Shown: positions 8,118 to 16,145 of the stretch, in pieces
Position numbering within the stretch: position 1 is the first letter of the stretch
Layout: the number at the start of each line of letters is the position of its first letter
From: an uncultured Clostridia bacterium
GTDB taxonomy: Bacteria > Bacillota > Clostridia > Lutisporales > Lutisporaceae
Length of the DNA: 45,414 bases
Assembly (NCBI GenBank): GCA_937976095.1
Contig: CALJSV010000017.1
Location: forward strand, 1-45,414
Reading direction: 5' to 3'
Translations under genes and position numbers: made by a program
The notes under the pieces: generated by a model
Database searches by the model: none
Seen by the model: only the letters and a program-made list of their open reading frames with translations
Told to the model about the DNA's origin: nothing

Positions 8118-9663
8118 GAAAAACTCCTACTATGATTCTGTTACACTAATGATTATTACAAAAGAGGTTGAGTCGGTACAAGGTGTAGAGAATGCCGTCG
8201 TAGTGATGGGTACTGAACACAACAAAGAGCTCTTGAACAATGTTGGACTCCTCAACGATGAAACCTCAGCAGCATCACCAAACGATCTTATAATCGCAGT
8301 GAAGCTGGAGGATGACAGTATATTTGACAGCATAGTTCAGAAGGTTGATGAGCTTCTGAACAAAAAAAGATCCGAGGCAGGAGAGGACTATTATCCTCCT
8401 ACACTTGATAGCGCAGTAAAGCATCTGCCGGAATCAAACCTGGTAATAATATCCTTGCCCGGACAATATGCAGCAGCAGAGGCGAAAAAGGCTCTGCTAA
8501 ACGATAAGCACGTCCTGCTTTTCAGTGACAATGTCACAATAGATCAGGAGAAGGAGCTAAAGACTATTGCTGTGGAAAGGGGTCTTCTAATGATGGGCCC
8601 TGATTGTGGAACAGCATGCATAAACAATGTGCCCCTAGCCTTTGCCAATGTTGTGAAAAAAGGCTGCATAGGTATTGTAGGTGCATCGGGAACAGGAACA
8701 CAGGAAATAATGGTTCAGATAGACAAATTCGGTGGTGGAATATCACAGGCCATAGGTACAGGTGGCAGGGATCTTAAGGCTGAAATTGGTGGTCTTATGA
8801 TGATTCAGGGTATTGAAGCTCTGGCTGCTGACGAGGAAACCAAGGTTATAGTGCTTGTATCCAAACCGCCTGCACTTGAGGTCGCAGAAAAGGTACTTAA
8901 GGTATTGAAAAGCACCGGCAAAAAAGCTGTTGTTGATTTTATCGGCGGAGATGATAAGCTGGTACTGGACTATGGCTTTATCCCTGCAGCTACCTTGGAG
9001 GAAGCGGCATATAAGGCGGTTGAGCTTTGCAGCAAATCAGTTGATGAAGTGCTAGGGCTTGAAGTACCTGAGTTTACTAAAGCTACTGCCGAAGTAGAAA
9101 AGGCTGTTAAAGCAGAAGCTTCCAAGCTTGCAAAGGGACAAAAATATCTGATTGGCTTATACTCCGGAGGAACTCTGTGTGATGAAGCTCTGAAGCTTTT
9201 TACAAAGGAAATGGGGGATATTTATTCCAATATACCTCTAAAGCCTGAGCTAAGACTTCCGGAAAATGCAGAAATATACAAAAACACTGCAATTGACTTA
9301 GGTGATGATGAATACACAGTAGGAAGACCCCATCCTATGATTGATTCCTATACAAGACAGCAGATGATTCTTAAGCTTGAAAAGGAACAGGAGGCAGCCA
9401 TACTACTTTTGGATGTGGTTTTAGGATATGGCTCCAATGAAGATCCTGCAGGGACACTGGTAGAGCAGATTAAGTCAGTAAAGGCAAGCTTTGATGCTAG
9501 AGGACAGCACCTTTGCGTGGTAGCAGGTATTTGCGGTACAAAAGGAGACCCTCAGGATTACAGTGAACAAGTAAGAAAGCTTGAGGCTGAAGGTGTTGTA
9601 GTACTTCCAAGCAATGCTCAGGCAGTAAGATTTGCAATAAAGGTTCTTAGGGAGGTGCTTTAA
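8095..9663 (+). CDS. fdrA: FdrA/AllF-like carbamoyltransferase subunit (lacks its C-terminal tail)
   Basis: A 522-residue protein related to the succinyl-CoA synthetase alpha/beta fold. A CoA-binding-like Rossmann region lies around residues 190-235 (GIVGASGTGTQEIMVQIDKF), followed by IGTGGRDLKAEIGGLMMIQG. A ligase-like C-terminal domain contains VVLGYGSNEDPAGTL and VVAGICGTKGDPQDY. FdrA is the AllF subunit of E. coli oxamic transcarbamylase, which phosphorolyses oxalurate to oxamate and carbamoyl phosphate. ATG 8095 has AAGGAGG a few bases upstream. From memory, E. coli FdrA (about 555 residues) ends with a segment (INIGLRSFALEL, then WSPVAGGNKKLARLLERL) that is missing here and is instead encoded by the next ORF, which overlaps at TAATG. 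It sits between the DUF2877 and DUF1116 genes. Confidence 0.85.
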   Translation: MKSKCLIKKNSYYDSVTLMIITKEVESVQGVENAVVVMGTEHNKELLNNVGLLNDETSAASPNDLIIAVKLEDDSIFDSIVQKVDELLNKKRSEAGEDYYPPTLDSAVKHLPESNLVIISLPGQYAAAEAKKALLNDKHVLLFSDNVTIDQEKELKTIAVERGLLMMGPDCGTACINNVPLAFANVVKKGCIGIVGASGTGTQEIMVQIDKFGGGISQAIGTGGRDLKAEIGGLMMIQGIEALAADEETKVIVLVSKPPALEVAEKVLKVLKSTGKKAVVDFIGGDDKLVLDYGFIPAATLEEAAYKAVELCSKSVDEVLGLEVPEFTKATAEVEKAVKAEASKLAKGQKYLIGLYSGGTLCDEALKLFTKEMGDIYSNIPLKPELRLPENAEIYKNTAIDLGDDEYTVGRPHPMIDSYTRQQMILKLEKEQEAAILLLDVVLGYGSNEDPAGTLVEQIKSVKASFDARGQHLCVVAGICGTKGDPQDYSEQVRKLEAEGVVVLPSNAQAVRFAIKVLREVL

Positions 9664-9842
9664 TGTCAAAGGTAAATGAGCTTTTTAAGACGGAGCTAAA
9701 GGTTATAAACATGGGTTTAAAATCCTTCTCCAATGAGCTAAAGCATCAAGGAGTAACGGTGCTTCAAGTAGACTGGAGGCCACCAGCAGGAGGCAACCCC
9801 AAAATGATAGAACTGCTAAATAGGTTAAAGGATAGAAAGTAG
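9663..9842 (+). CDS. Small protein equivalent to the C-terminal segment of FdrA
   Basis: A 59-residue ORF starting at the ATG of a TAATG overlap with the end of fdrA and stopping at TAG 9840-9842. Its sequence (KVINMGLKSFSNELKHQG, then VDWRPPAGGNPKMIELLNRL) matches the last 50 or so residues of single-chain enterobacterial FdrA as I remember it. It is therefore a split-off subunit or domain of the transcarbamylase, made by termination-reinitiation. It does not look like decay: the reading frame is intact, the residues most likely to matter (GL.SF..EL, W.P.AGGN) are kept, and the DUF1116 gene follows after 25 bases with its own GAGGAGG. Annotation pipelines can miss so short a gene. Confidence 0.8.
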   Translation: MSKVNELFKTELKVINMGLKSFSNELKHQGVTVLQVDWRPPAGGNPKMIELLNRLKDRK

Positions 9843-9867
9843 ACCGTATCAAAGAGGAGGTTACATT

Positions 9868-11130
9868 TTGATAGAAAAACTAATTCAAGACGCAAATGAT
9901 AAGGTTTTGGAAATAATGCAGAGCTCTCATCCCGTGCTTGTAGGTATTGGCATAGCGGGGGAAGTAATACCCGGCATGACTAAGAAAACGCTGCTTCATG
10001 CAGGGCCACCAATCACGTGGGATAAGATGAGCGGACCACTGAAGGGTGCAATAATAGGTGCACTTCTATATGAAGGTCTTGCGACAGATCAAGAAGCGGC
10101 AGAAAAGCTTGCTGCATCAGGAGAAATAAAGTTTGATCCCTGCCACCACCACAGCTCAGTAGGTCCTATGGCAGGTGTAGTATCTGCTACAATGCCGGTA
10201 TGGATATTAGAAAACAAAACCTATGGAAATAAAGCTTTTTGTACACTTAATGAGGGCTTGGGCAAGGTGTTGAGATACGGAGCCTTCAGCAGTGAGGTAA
10301 TAGACAGGCTTAAGTGGATGGAAAATGTGCTTGCACCAGTGCTTAAGGAAGCCCTTGAGCTTCACGGCCCTGTTGACTTGAAGGTAATGATTGCACAAGC
10401 TATACAGATGGGCGACGAAGGCCATAACCGAAACAAAGCAGGTACATCACTGCTTATCAGAGAGCTTGCACCCTTTATTGTAAAAACAAGCTTCTCAGAG
10501 GAAGACAAGGCTGCGGTGCTTAAGTTTATGCACAGCAACGACCACTTCTTCCTGAACCTGACAATGCCTGCCTGCAAATGTACATTAGATGCTGCAGCTG
10601 GAATAAAATACAGCACGATAGTAAACACACAGGCCAGAAACGGCACGGAGTTTGGTATAAGAATAAGTGGGCTTGGTGATAGATGGTTTACAGCTCCAGC
10701 AAACATGGTAAAAGGCCTCTACTTCCCAGGCTTCAGTGAAAAGGATGCGAATCCCGATATAGGAGACAGTGTTATAACTGAAACTACCGGAATAGGCGGC
10801 TTTGCAATGGCCGGAGCGCCTGCAATAGTTCAGTTTGTTGGAGGCACACCAAAGGATGCCGTAAACTTCACAACCAGCATGTATGAAATAACCCATGAAG
10901 AAAATAAATCCTTCGTAATACCATTCTTAAACTTCAGAGGTACACCAACAGGAATTGATATAAGAAAGGTAATAGAAACTGGAATTATGCCAATAATAAA
11001 TACCGGCATAGCACATAAGGAAGCCGGTGTAGGTCAAGTAGGAGCAGGCCTAGTATATCCACCACAAAAATGCTACGAAGACGCACTGGAAGCCTTTGTA
11101 GCTGAAATGGAAAAAGAAGGAATAATATAA
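9868..11130 (+). CDS. allG: DUF1116 protein, AllG/YlbE-like subunit of an oxamate-transcarbamylase-type complex
   Basis: A 420-residue protein starting at TTG 9868, 7 bases after GAGGAGG. It follows E. coli YlbE along its whole length: KTLLHAGPPITWDKMSGPLKGA near residue 35, FDPCHHHSSVGPMAGVVSA near 90, CTLNEGLGKVLRYGAFS near 125, FGIRISGLGDRWFTAP near 265, and INTGIAHKEAGVGQVGAGLV near 385. The CHHH, GDRW and NTGIAHKEAG blocks are the strongest family markers. In E. coli the protein (AllG) is a required subunit of oxamic transcarbamylase with FdrA and AllH. The gene is the last of the tightly spaced transcarbamylase block; a 90-base gap with a hairpin and 7-base repeats separates it from the CoA-transferase gene. 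Confidence 0.88.
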   Translation: MIEKLIQDANDKVLEIMQSSHPVLVGIGIAGEVIPGMTKKTLLHAGPPITWDKMSGPLKGAIIGALLYEGLATDQEAAEKLAASGEIKFDPCHHHSSVGPMAGVVSATMPVWILENKTYGNKAFCTLNEGLGKVLRYGAFSSEVIDRLKWMENVLAPVLKEALELHGPVDLKVMIAQAIQMGDEGHNRNKAGTSLLIRELAPFIVKTSFSEEDKAAVLKFMHSNDHFFLNLTMPACKCTLDAAAGIKYSTIVNTQARNGTEFGIRISGLGDRWFTAPANMVKGLYFPGFSEKDANPDIGDSVITETTGIGGFAMAGAPAIVQFVGGTPKDAVNFTTSMYEITHEENKSFVIPFLNFRGTPTGIDIRKVIETGIMPIINTGIAHKEAGVGQVGAGLVYPPQKCYEDALEAFVAEMEKEGII

Positions 11131-11197
11131 ACTGCGCGAAGCGCAGTAGGTCGCTGATCCCTAATCCCTGGTCCCTGACCCTTAGTACTACCCATTA
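11131..11197. repeat. Hairpin plus 7-base-period repeat, intergenic
   Basis: ACTGCGC-GAA-GCGCAGT (11131-11147) forms a perfect 7-base-pair hairpin straight after the DUF1116 stop. It is followed by heptamers TCCCTAA, TCCCTGG, TCCCTGA, the reverse complement of the GGGATTA-type arrays at 27211 and 34799. It has no T run, so it is not a standard terminator. Confidence 0.75.
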
Positions 11198-11220
11198 GAA
11201 AACCCACAAAGGAGGTAAAC

Positions 11221-12417
11221 ATGAACAGAAAACCTTTGGAGCATATTAAGGTGCTTGATTTTACAAGAGTTCTTGCAGGTCCATATTGCACCATGATGCT
11301 GGCGAATATGGGCGCAGAGATAATCAAGGTAGAAAGACCTGATACAGGAGATGACTCAAGAGACTTTGGACCATTTATGAATGGACAGAGTGCATACTTC
11401 ATAAGTATAAATAGAGGCAAGAAGAGCATAGCAGTTGATTTAAAATCACCAAAAGGCATAGAAATAATAAAGGAGCTTGTAAAAAAGGTTGATGTAGTTG
11501 CCGAAAACTTCAGACCCGGCACTATGGAAAAGCTTGGCTTGGGCTACGATGTGCTCAACAGCATCAATCCCGGTATTATCTATGCAACAATGTCAGGCTT
11601 TGGCCAATCAGGTCCATATTCAAAAAGACCAGCTTATGACATGATTGTTCAGGGAATGAGTGGTATAATGAGTATAACAGGCAATCCTGACGGAGAGCCT
11701 GTAAGAGTTGGGACTTCTATTGGAGATATAACCGCCGGCATGTTTGGTGCATATGGCATAGCAACAGCTCTAGTAGATAGAGCCATAACCGGCAAAGGAA
11801 GAATGGTAGATGTAGCTATGCTGGATGGTCAGGTTGCAATACTTGAAAATGCAATTGCTAGATATACCGCTCTAGGTGAGGTGCCTAAGCCTCTTGGTGC
11901 CAGACACCCATCAATAGCTCCCTTTGGAGCCTTCAAAACAGCAGACGGGTACCTGATAATGGCATGCGGCAATGATTCCCTTTGGGAGACCTTCTGTAAG
12001 GCAGTCGACAGGATAGATCTTTTAGAGCTTCCTGAGTATAAGACTAATGCTTTAAGAACAACTAATGCTGATAAGCTCAAAACTCACATAGATGAGATAT
12101 TGTCAGCAAAAACAACCGCGGAATGGGACGAATACCTTAACAAAAAGGGTGTACCGAGCAGTCCTATAAATACAGTTGATAAGCTCTTTACTGACCCTCA
12201 GATAGAAGCAAGAAAAATGCTTGTGGAAGTAGAGCAGCCGGGAGCCGGCAAGCTAAGAGTAGCAGGCAATCCCGTAAAGATGTCAGGACTAACACAGGAA
12301 ATCCCAACAGACCCTGCTCCAGCAATAGGAGAGCACACTGCTGATATACTGGCAGATTTCCTAGGCATGGATGCGGCAGAAATTGAAGAGCTTATAAAAA
12401 ATAATATAATAAAATAG
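11221..12417 (+). CDS. Class III CoA-transferase (CaiB/BaiF/formyl-CoA transferase family)
   Basis: A 398-residue protein of standard family length. The N-terminus has VLDFTRVLAGPYCTMMLANM and GAEIIKVERP, and VDVVAENFRPGTMEKLGLGY lies near residue 90. The catalytic aspartate is in GTSIGDITAGMFG at residue 169, the same number as in formyl-CoA:oxalate CoA-transferase. The family moves CoA between carboxylic acids through an aspartyl-CoA anhydride. ATG 11221 follows AAAGGAGG. Its place after the transcarbamylase suggests that it activates the carboxylic acid left when a carbamoyl group is removed (for example oxamate, oxalate or a ureido acid), but the substrate cannot be read from the sequence. 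It could also be an unrelated carnitine- or bile-acid-type transferase. Confidence 0.85.
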   Translation: MNRKPLEHIKVLDFTRVLAGPYCTMMLANMGAEIIKVERPDTGDDSRDFGPFMNGQSAYFISINRGKKSIAVDLKSPKGIEIIKELVKKVDVVAENFRPGTMEKLGLGYDVLNSINPGIIYATMSGFGQSGPYSKRPAYDMIVQGMSGIMSITGNPDGEPVRVGTSIGDITAGMFGAYGIATALVDRAITGKGRMVDVAMLDGQVAILENAIARYTALGEVPKPLGARHPSIAPFGAFKTADGYLIMACGNDSLWETFCKAVDRIDLLELPEYKTNALRTTNADKLKTHIDEILSAKTTAEWDEYLNKKGVPSSPINTVDKLFTDPQIEARKMLVEVEQPGAGKLRVAGNPVKMSGLTQEIPTDPAPAIGEHTADILADFLGMDAAEIEELIKNNIIK

Positions 12418-12512
12418 TCGCTGGTCTCTAGTCTCTAGTCGCTAGTGGATTAGGGTAGGGCTTCGAAGTCTTGCCCCAATCCAGCGACCAGTGACCAGTG
12501 ACTAGTGACAAA
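12418..12512. repeat. Imperfect long hairpin built of 7-base repeats
   Basis: The left arm is TCTCTAG, TCTCTAG, TCGCTAG (12425-12445). The right arm is GCGAC followed by CAGTGAC, CAGTGAC, TAGTGAC (12484-12508). The arms are complementary apart from a few mismatches, and GGATTAGGG pairs with CCCCAATCC next to a central CTTCGAAG. It fills the gap between the CoA-transferase stop and the cyclase ribosome binding site. There is no T tract. Confidence 0.8.
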
Positions 12513-12537
12513 TAAACTTTCAGGAGGTAATGTATAA

Positions 12538-13332
12538 ATGAAATTTTGGGAAAACGTAAAAATGTATGATTTAACACAAAACCTGAGCCACTTGACACCA
12601 CCATGGCCAACCTATGAGCCACTGCAGGTAAAGTTCTTTAAGAGATTGTCACCAAACGGAGCTAACGGACAAATAATCACAACCTCAAACCACGTTGGTA
12701 CTCACTTGGATGGTCCTTTACACTTTGATACAGCTGGAAGAGACATAGCTTCACTTGAGCTGGAAAAGCTATGCGGACCTGGTGTTGTTGTTGACCTTTC
12801 GGATATTACAGAGGACTTCAGCATTTACACTCCTAAGGACATCATGGACAGAGTAGAGGTAAAAAAGGGTGACATACTTATAATCAACACTGGCTATCAC
12901 AGATATGGCTGGGACCAGCCACAAGCTGATGAAAGAAGATATATGCTTAGACACCCAGGTCCATCAATGGAGTTTGTTGACTGGGTAAAGGAAATGGAAA
13001 TAAAATGGATTGGCGTTGACTGCGGATCTGCAGACCATCCTATGAACACTAAGATTCGTGACTGGGAGCCAGGTGAAGCAAAGAAATGCGATGCTTACAT
13101 GAGAGAAAAGTATGGCAAGGGCTTAGACGATATCTACCCATGGCCGGAAGTATATCAAGCAATGCATATACATGTGTTCCCAAAGCCACACGAAATAATC
13201 CATGCTGAAAACGTAGGCGGAGAAATAGACAAGGTTCTTAATAAGAGACTAGTAATAGGCTGCTTCCCAATAAAGTTCCAAGACGGAGAATCCGCAATGT
13301 GCAGAATAGTAGCCTTCGAAGAAAATAAATAA
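12538..13332 (+). CDS. Cyclase-family metal-dependent hydrolase (kynurenine formamidase/isatin hydrolase-like)
   Basis: A 264-residue protein of the cyclase superfamily (KynB, isatin hydrolase). The hallmark HVGTHLDGPLHF gives the metal ligands His52, His56 and Asp58, with His62 nearby. KGDILIINTGYHRYGW near residue 113 and KWIGVDCGSADHP near 155 are further family blocks. Members use Mn or Zn to hydrolyse cyclic or linear amide bonds. ATG 12538 follows AGGAGGT by 9 bases. Lying between a CoA-transferase and a nitrilase and downstream of a carbamoyl-transfer complex, it may open a lactam, imide or ureide ring. That role is inferred from context; the family has too many substrates to be certain. 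Confidence 0.85.
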   Translation: MKFWENVKMYDLTQNLSHLTPPWPTYEPLQVKFFKRLSPNGANGQIITTSNHVGTHLDGPLHFDTAGRDIASLELEKLCGPGVVVDLSDITEDFSIYTPKDIMDRVEVKKGDILIINTGYHRYGWDQPQADERRYMLRHPGPSMEFVDWVKEMEIKWIGVDCGSADHPMNTKIRDWEPGEAKKCDAYMREKYGKGLDDIYPWPEVYQAMHIHVFPKPHEIIHAENVGGEIDKVLNKRLVIGCFPIKFQDGESAMCRIVAFEENK

Positions 13333-13428
13333 TGGCCACTGGTCGCTAGCTACTAGCTGCTGGACACAGCTTGGCTTTGAAGCCAAGCTAAAGCCAGTAG
13401 CCAGTAGCAAGCAGCCAGCAGCTATCAC
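13333..13428. repeat. Nested hairpins built of 7-base repeats
   Basis: The outer arms are GGTCGCT, AGCTACT, AGCTGCT (13341-13361) and CCAGTAG, CCAGTAG, CAAGCAG, CCAGCAG (13394-13421). Between them AGCTTGGCT (13368-13376) and AGCCAAGCT (13381-13389) form a perfect 9-base-pair hairpin with loop TTGA. The element fills the gap between the cyclase and nitrilase genes and resembles the one at 12418. Confidence 0.8.
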
Positions 13429-13440
13429 GGAGTGATATTT

Positions 13441-14331
13441 ATGAAAGAATTTATAGCTTCAGCTGCCCAAATAGCAGTTAAGCCAAACGATGTTAAGTAT
13501 AACACAGAGAAGGTATGCCACTGGATGGAGATGGCTCGTAAGGAGCATGAGGCGGAGCTTATAGTGTTTCCTGAGTCAGTTACCACAGGCTTTACCCCAA
13601 ATATGCCTATAGATGAGTTTTATGAGCTTATTGGAGCAGTTCCGGGGTATGAAACAGATACAGTTGCAGAAGCTGCAAAAAAGCTTGGCATGCATGTTGT
13701 TCTTCCGATGTATGAAAGAGGACCGGAAAAGGGCATAGTATATAATTCGTCAGTGCTTATAGATGACACAGGGTCAGTGCTTGGCATATACAGAAAGACT
13801 CACCCCTTCCCTACAGAAAGAAAAGAAGGTGGAGGTTGGACTACTCCCGGCACGGAGGCACCAGTGATAGAGACCAAGCTTGGTAAAATAGGAATGATAA
13901 TATGCTATGATGGAGATTTTCCTGAGCTGTCCAGAGTGCTTGCACTAAATGGTGCAGAAATAATAACAAGACCTGCTGCTCTTCTTAGAAGCTACGATAT
14001 CTGGGAGCTTACCAATCTGGCAAGAGCCTATGACAACCATGTATACATGATTGCAGTAAATGCTATAGGACCTGATGCAGGCAATAATTATTATTTTGGA
14101 AACAGTATGATAGTGAGCCCTATAGCTCAGAAGCTTGCTCAATCAAGGGGTACAGAAGAAATAATATCAGTAAAGCTGGATCCAAACCCCATAAAGCATG
14201 TAACCTACGGAGCCAAGTCTCCAATGATCTTCGATCATATAGAGGACAGAAATGTAGGAGTATACAAGGATATACTTAAAGAAGGCAAATGCGCCTTTGA
14301 ACCGTCAAGAAGAATTCCTTACAAAAAATAA
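13441..14331 (+). CDS. Carbon-nitrogen hydrolase (nitrilase superfamily amidohydrolase)
   Basis: A 296-residue protein with the complete nitrilase-superfamily triad: Glu45 in VFPESVTTG, Lys119 in YRKTHPF and Cys155 in IICYDGDFPE. The family hydrolyses amides, N-carbamoyl amino acids or nitriles through a cysteine thioester; length and motifs fit the amidase or beta-ureidopropionase branches better than true nitrilases. ATG 13441 follows ACGGAGTG and is preferred over an upstream in-frame start at 13432. It is the last gene of the co-directional cluster and is followed by a strong terminator. A role in releasing ammonia or a carbamoyl group after ring opening by the preceding cyclase is plausible but unproven. 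The substrate is unknown. Confidence 0.88.
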   Translation: MKEFIASAAQIAVKPNDVKYNTEKVCHWMEMARKEHEAELIVFPESVTTGFTPNMPIDEFYELIGAVPGYETDTVAEAAKKLGMHVVLPMYERGPEKGIVYNSSVLIDDTGSVLGIYRKTHPFPTERKEGGGWTTPGTEAPVIETKLGKIGMIICYDGDFPELSRVLALNGAEIITRPAALLRSYDIWELTNLARAYDNHVYMIAVNAIGPDAGNNYYFGNSMIVSPIAQKLAQSRGTEEIISVKLDPNPIKHVTYGAKSPMIFDHIEDRNVGVYKDILKEGKCAFEPSRRIPYKK

Positions 14332-14356
14332 CTGCCAGTCATGGCAGTTATTTTTT
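14327..14356 (+). terminator. Rho-independent terminator of the catabolic cluster
   Basis: A perfect stem of 11 base pairs, AATAACTGCCA with TGGCAGTTATT, with loop GTCA and a run of T. It overlaps the nitrilase stop codon and ends the cluster. Confidence 0.92.
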
Positions 14357-14467
14357 ATGCAATTTGTATCTAAAAAATCAAGTCATATTTTCCCTCATGT
14401 CTCATATAAATTAATAGAAAAGCTCTAAAATTTTAGAAATTATATCACTTATTAGGAGGGAGAACTA

Positions 14468-16045
14468 ATGCCGGTTGAACTAATAAAAAACCCTTTCAAG
14501 GTTTGCAGGATAATAGGCGAGAATGTGTTTAGTACGGTAGTGGAAGAGGATATAAATGTGCCAGACGTCAATCCTGATGTGTACAAGATACTGGCTCCAG
14601 AAGCGATAATTCTTGTTAAGGATTGTGAAGTACTTACAGATAAGGTTCTTGTAAACGGCCAAGTACTTATAAATGTTTTATACTCAGCTGACATGGAAGG
14701 AAGACCATTAAGCAGCATGGACCTAGCAACTAACTTTTCTCAAAGCATTGAAATACCTGGTGTAAAGCCTCGTATGAAGGAGCAGGTAAGTGCAGCAGTC
14801 CAGCATATCGAGTGTGCAATAATCAATTCCAGAAAGCTAGGCGTAAGAGTAATTATGGACTTAAAGTGCAAGGTTGAGGAAATATGCGAATTTGATCTTG
14901 CTTCAGATGTAAGAGGCCTAACTGATATTCAGATACTGAGAGAAGCATGCAGCTTCAAGCAGCTTGCAGGCTACAACAGAGATCAGTATGAAATAGTTGG
15001 AAGCTTTGAGCTTGCCCCTGACAGTGCTGAAATCAACAGAATTCTAAGATCTGACTTCAGACTTATTGCAAAGGAAGATAAGGTTCTCGAAGGTAAGATC
15101 GAAGTTAACGGAATGCTTGGAGTCAACGTGCTTTATACCTCTATGGATGAAAACAACTCAGTGGGCTTTATGGAGTACGAGGTTCCTTATACACAATACA
15201 TAGAGATTCCTGAGGCTGACAGAAGCATGGAATGTGTGACTGATGCCACAGTAGCTCAGTATCGTCTTGAGGCTGATGAAAACGAGACAGGTGAAAGGAA
15301 GAAATTTAAGCTGAATGCAATGCTTAATGTTTCAGCAAAGGTACTCAAGTCAGCTGAGGAGGATATTGTATCAGATGCATACAGTCCAACCAGCAAAGTA
15401 GAAATGGGCAAGGAAGTTTTCACCATGAACGAGCTGGTAAGCAAGGGACATTCAAATACAGTTATAAAAGAAGGAATGTCTATACAGCATGGTGACCCTG
15501 AAATAGAAAAGATCTGCAGTGTAACTGCAACTCCAATAATCAACGAAGTGAAGCTTATGGATGACAGAGCTGTGGTAGAAGGCGTACTTGAGTGCACGTC
15601 AATATATATGACCTCCTACAGTGCAGAGCCAATGTGCAGTCTAAAGGAGCAGCTGCCCTTCAGACACTTTGTCGAAGTGCCGGGAGCAAGACTTGGCATG
15701 ATGAGCAATTTAAAGTGCAGTATTGACAATATTGCTTACTCTTTAATGAACAGTGAAATGATAGAGCTGAGAGTAGTACTTAGCTTATCGGCAGATGTTT
15801 GGAAGCAGTCCGAGAAGAAGATGATTTCAAGGATTGAAGAGGTTGAGGGAGTTCCTTATGATCCAAACAAATCACCTGCTGTTACTGTATATATAACCCA
15901 GAAGGGAGACACTCTCTGGAGCATAGCAAAGAGATACAATACAACCGTAGATGCACTGGTGAAGATGAACAACATTGAAAACCCAAGCAAGGTTCACGCA
16001 GGAATGCAAATAATGATTTTAAAGAGCATCAGAGCAGGATATTAA
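14468..16045 (+). CDS. sipL: SipL-like spore coat/cortex morphogenetic protein (DUF3794 and LysM)
   Basis: A 525-residue protein. Most of it consists of DUF3794/SPOCS modules, recognisable in the recurring pattern KVLVNGQVLINVLYSADMEG (near 57), KIEVNGMLGVNVLYTSMDEN (near 215) and AVVEGVLECTSIYM (near 370). The C-terminal LysM domain spans about 475-520 (YITQKGDTLWSIAKRYNTT, then NPSKVHAGMQIMIL). In Clostridioides difficile, SipL binds SpoIVA at the forespore surface and is needed for coat encasement, a role similar to SpoVID; the domain order here is the same. ATG 14468 follows TTAGGAGGGAG. The gene has a terminator on each side. Orthology is likely from architecture and length, though other DUF3794-LysM proteins exist. 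Confidence 0.82.
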   Translation: MPVELIKNPFKVCRIIGENVFSTVVEEDINVPDVNPDVYKILAPEAIILVKDCEVLTDKVLVNGQVLINVLYSADMEGRPLSSMDLATNFSQSIEIPGVKPRMKEQVSAAVQHIECAIINSRKLGVRVIMDLKCKVEEICEFDLASDVRGLTDIQILREACSFKQLAGYNRDQYEIVGSFELAPDSAEINRILRSDFRLIAKEDKVLEGKIEVNGMLGVNVLYTSMDENNSVGFMEYEVPYTQYIEIPEADRSMECVTDATVAQYRLEADENETGERKKFKLNAMLNVSAKVLKSAEEDIVSDAYSPTSKVEMGKEVFTMNELVSKGHSNTVIKEGMSIQHGDPEIEKICSVTATPIINEVKLMDDRAVVEGVLECTSIYMTSYSAEPMCSLKEQLPFRHFVEVPGARLGMMSNLKCSIDNIAYSLMNSEMIELRVVLSLSADVWKQSEKKMISRIEEVEGVPYDPNKSPAVTVYITQKGDTLWSIAKRYNTTVDALVKMNNIENPSKVHAGMQIMILKSIRAGY

Positions 16046-16052
16046 GTCTTAT

Positions 16053-16082
16053 AAAGTGGCAAAAATTTTGCCACTTTTATTT
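16053..16082 (+). terminator. Rho-independent terminator after sipL
   Basis: AAAGTGGCAAAA pairs with TTTTGCCACTTT, followed by TATTTTG. Symmetry suggests it could work in both directions. Confidence 0.85.
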
Positions 16083-16145
16083 TGCATTAAAATATACTAA
16101 AATTGTATAGGAAGGATGTAATAATATACATAGGAGTGTGCACTT

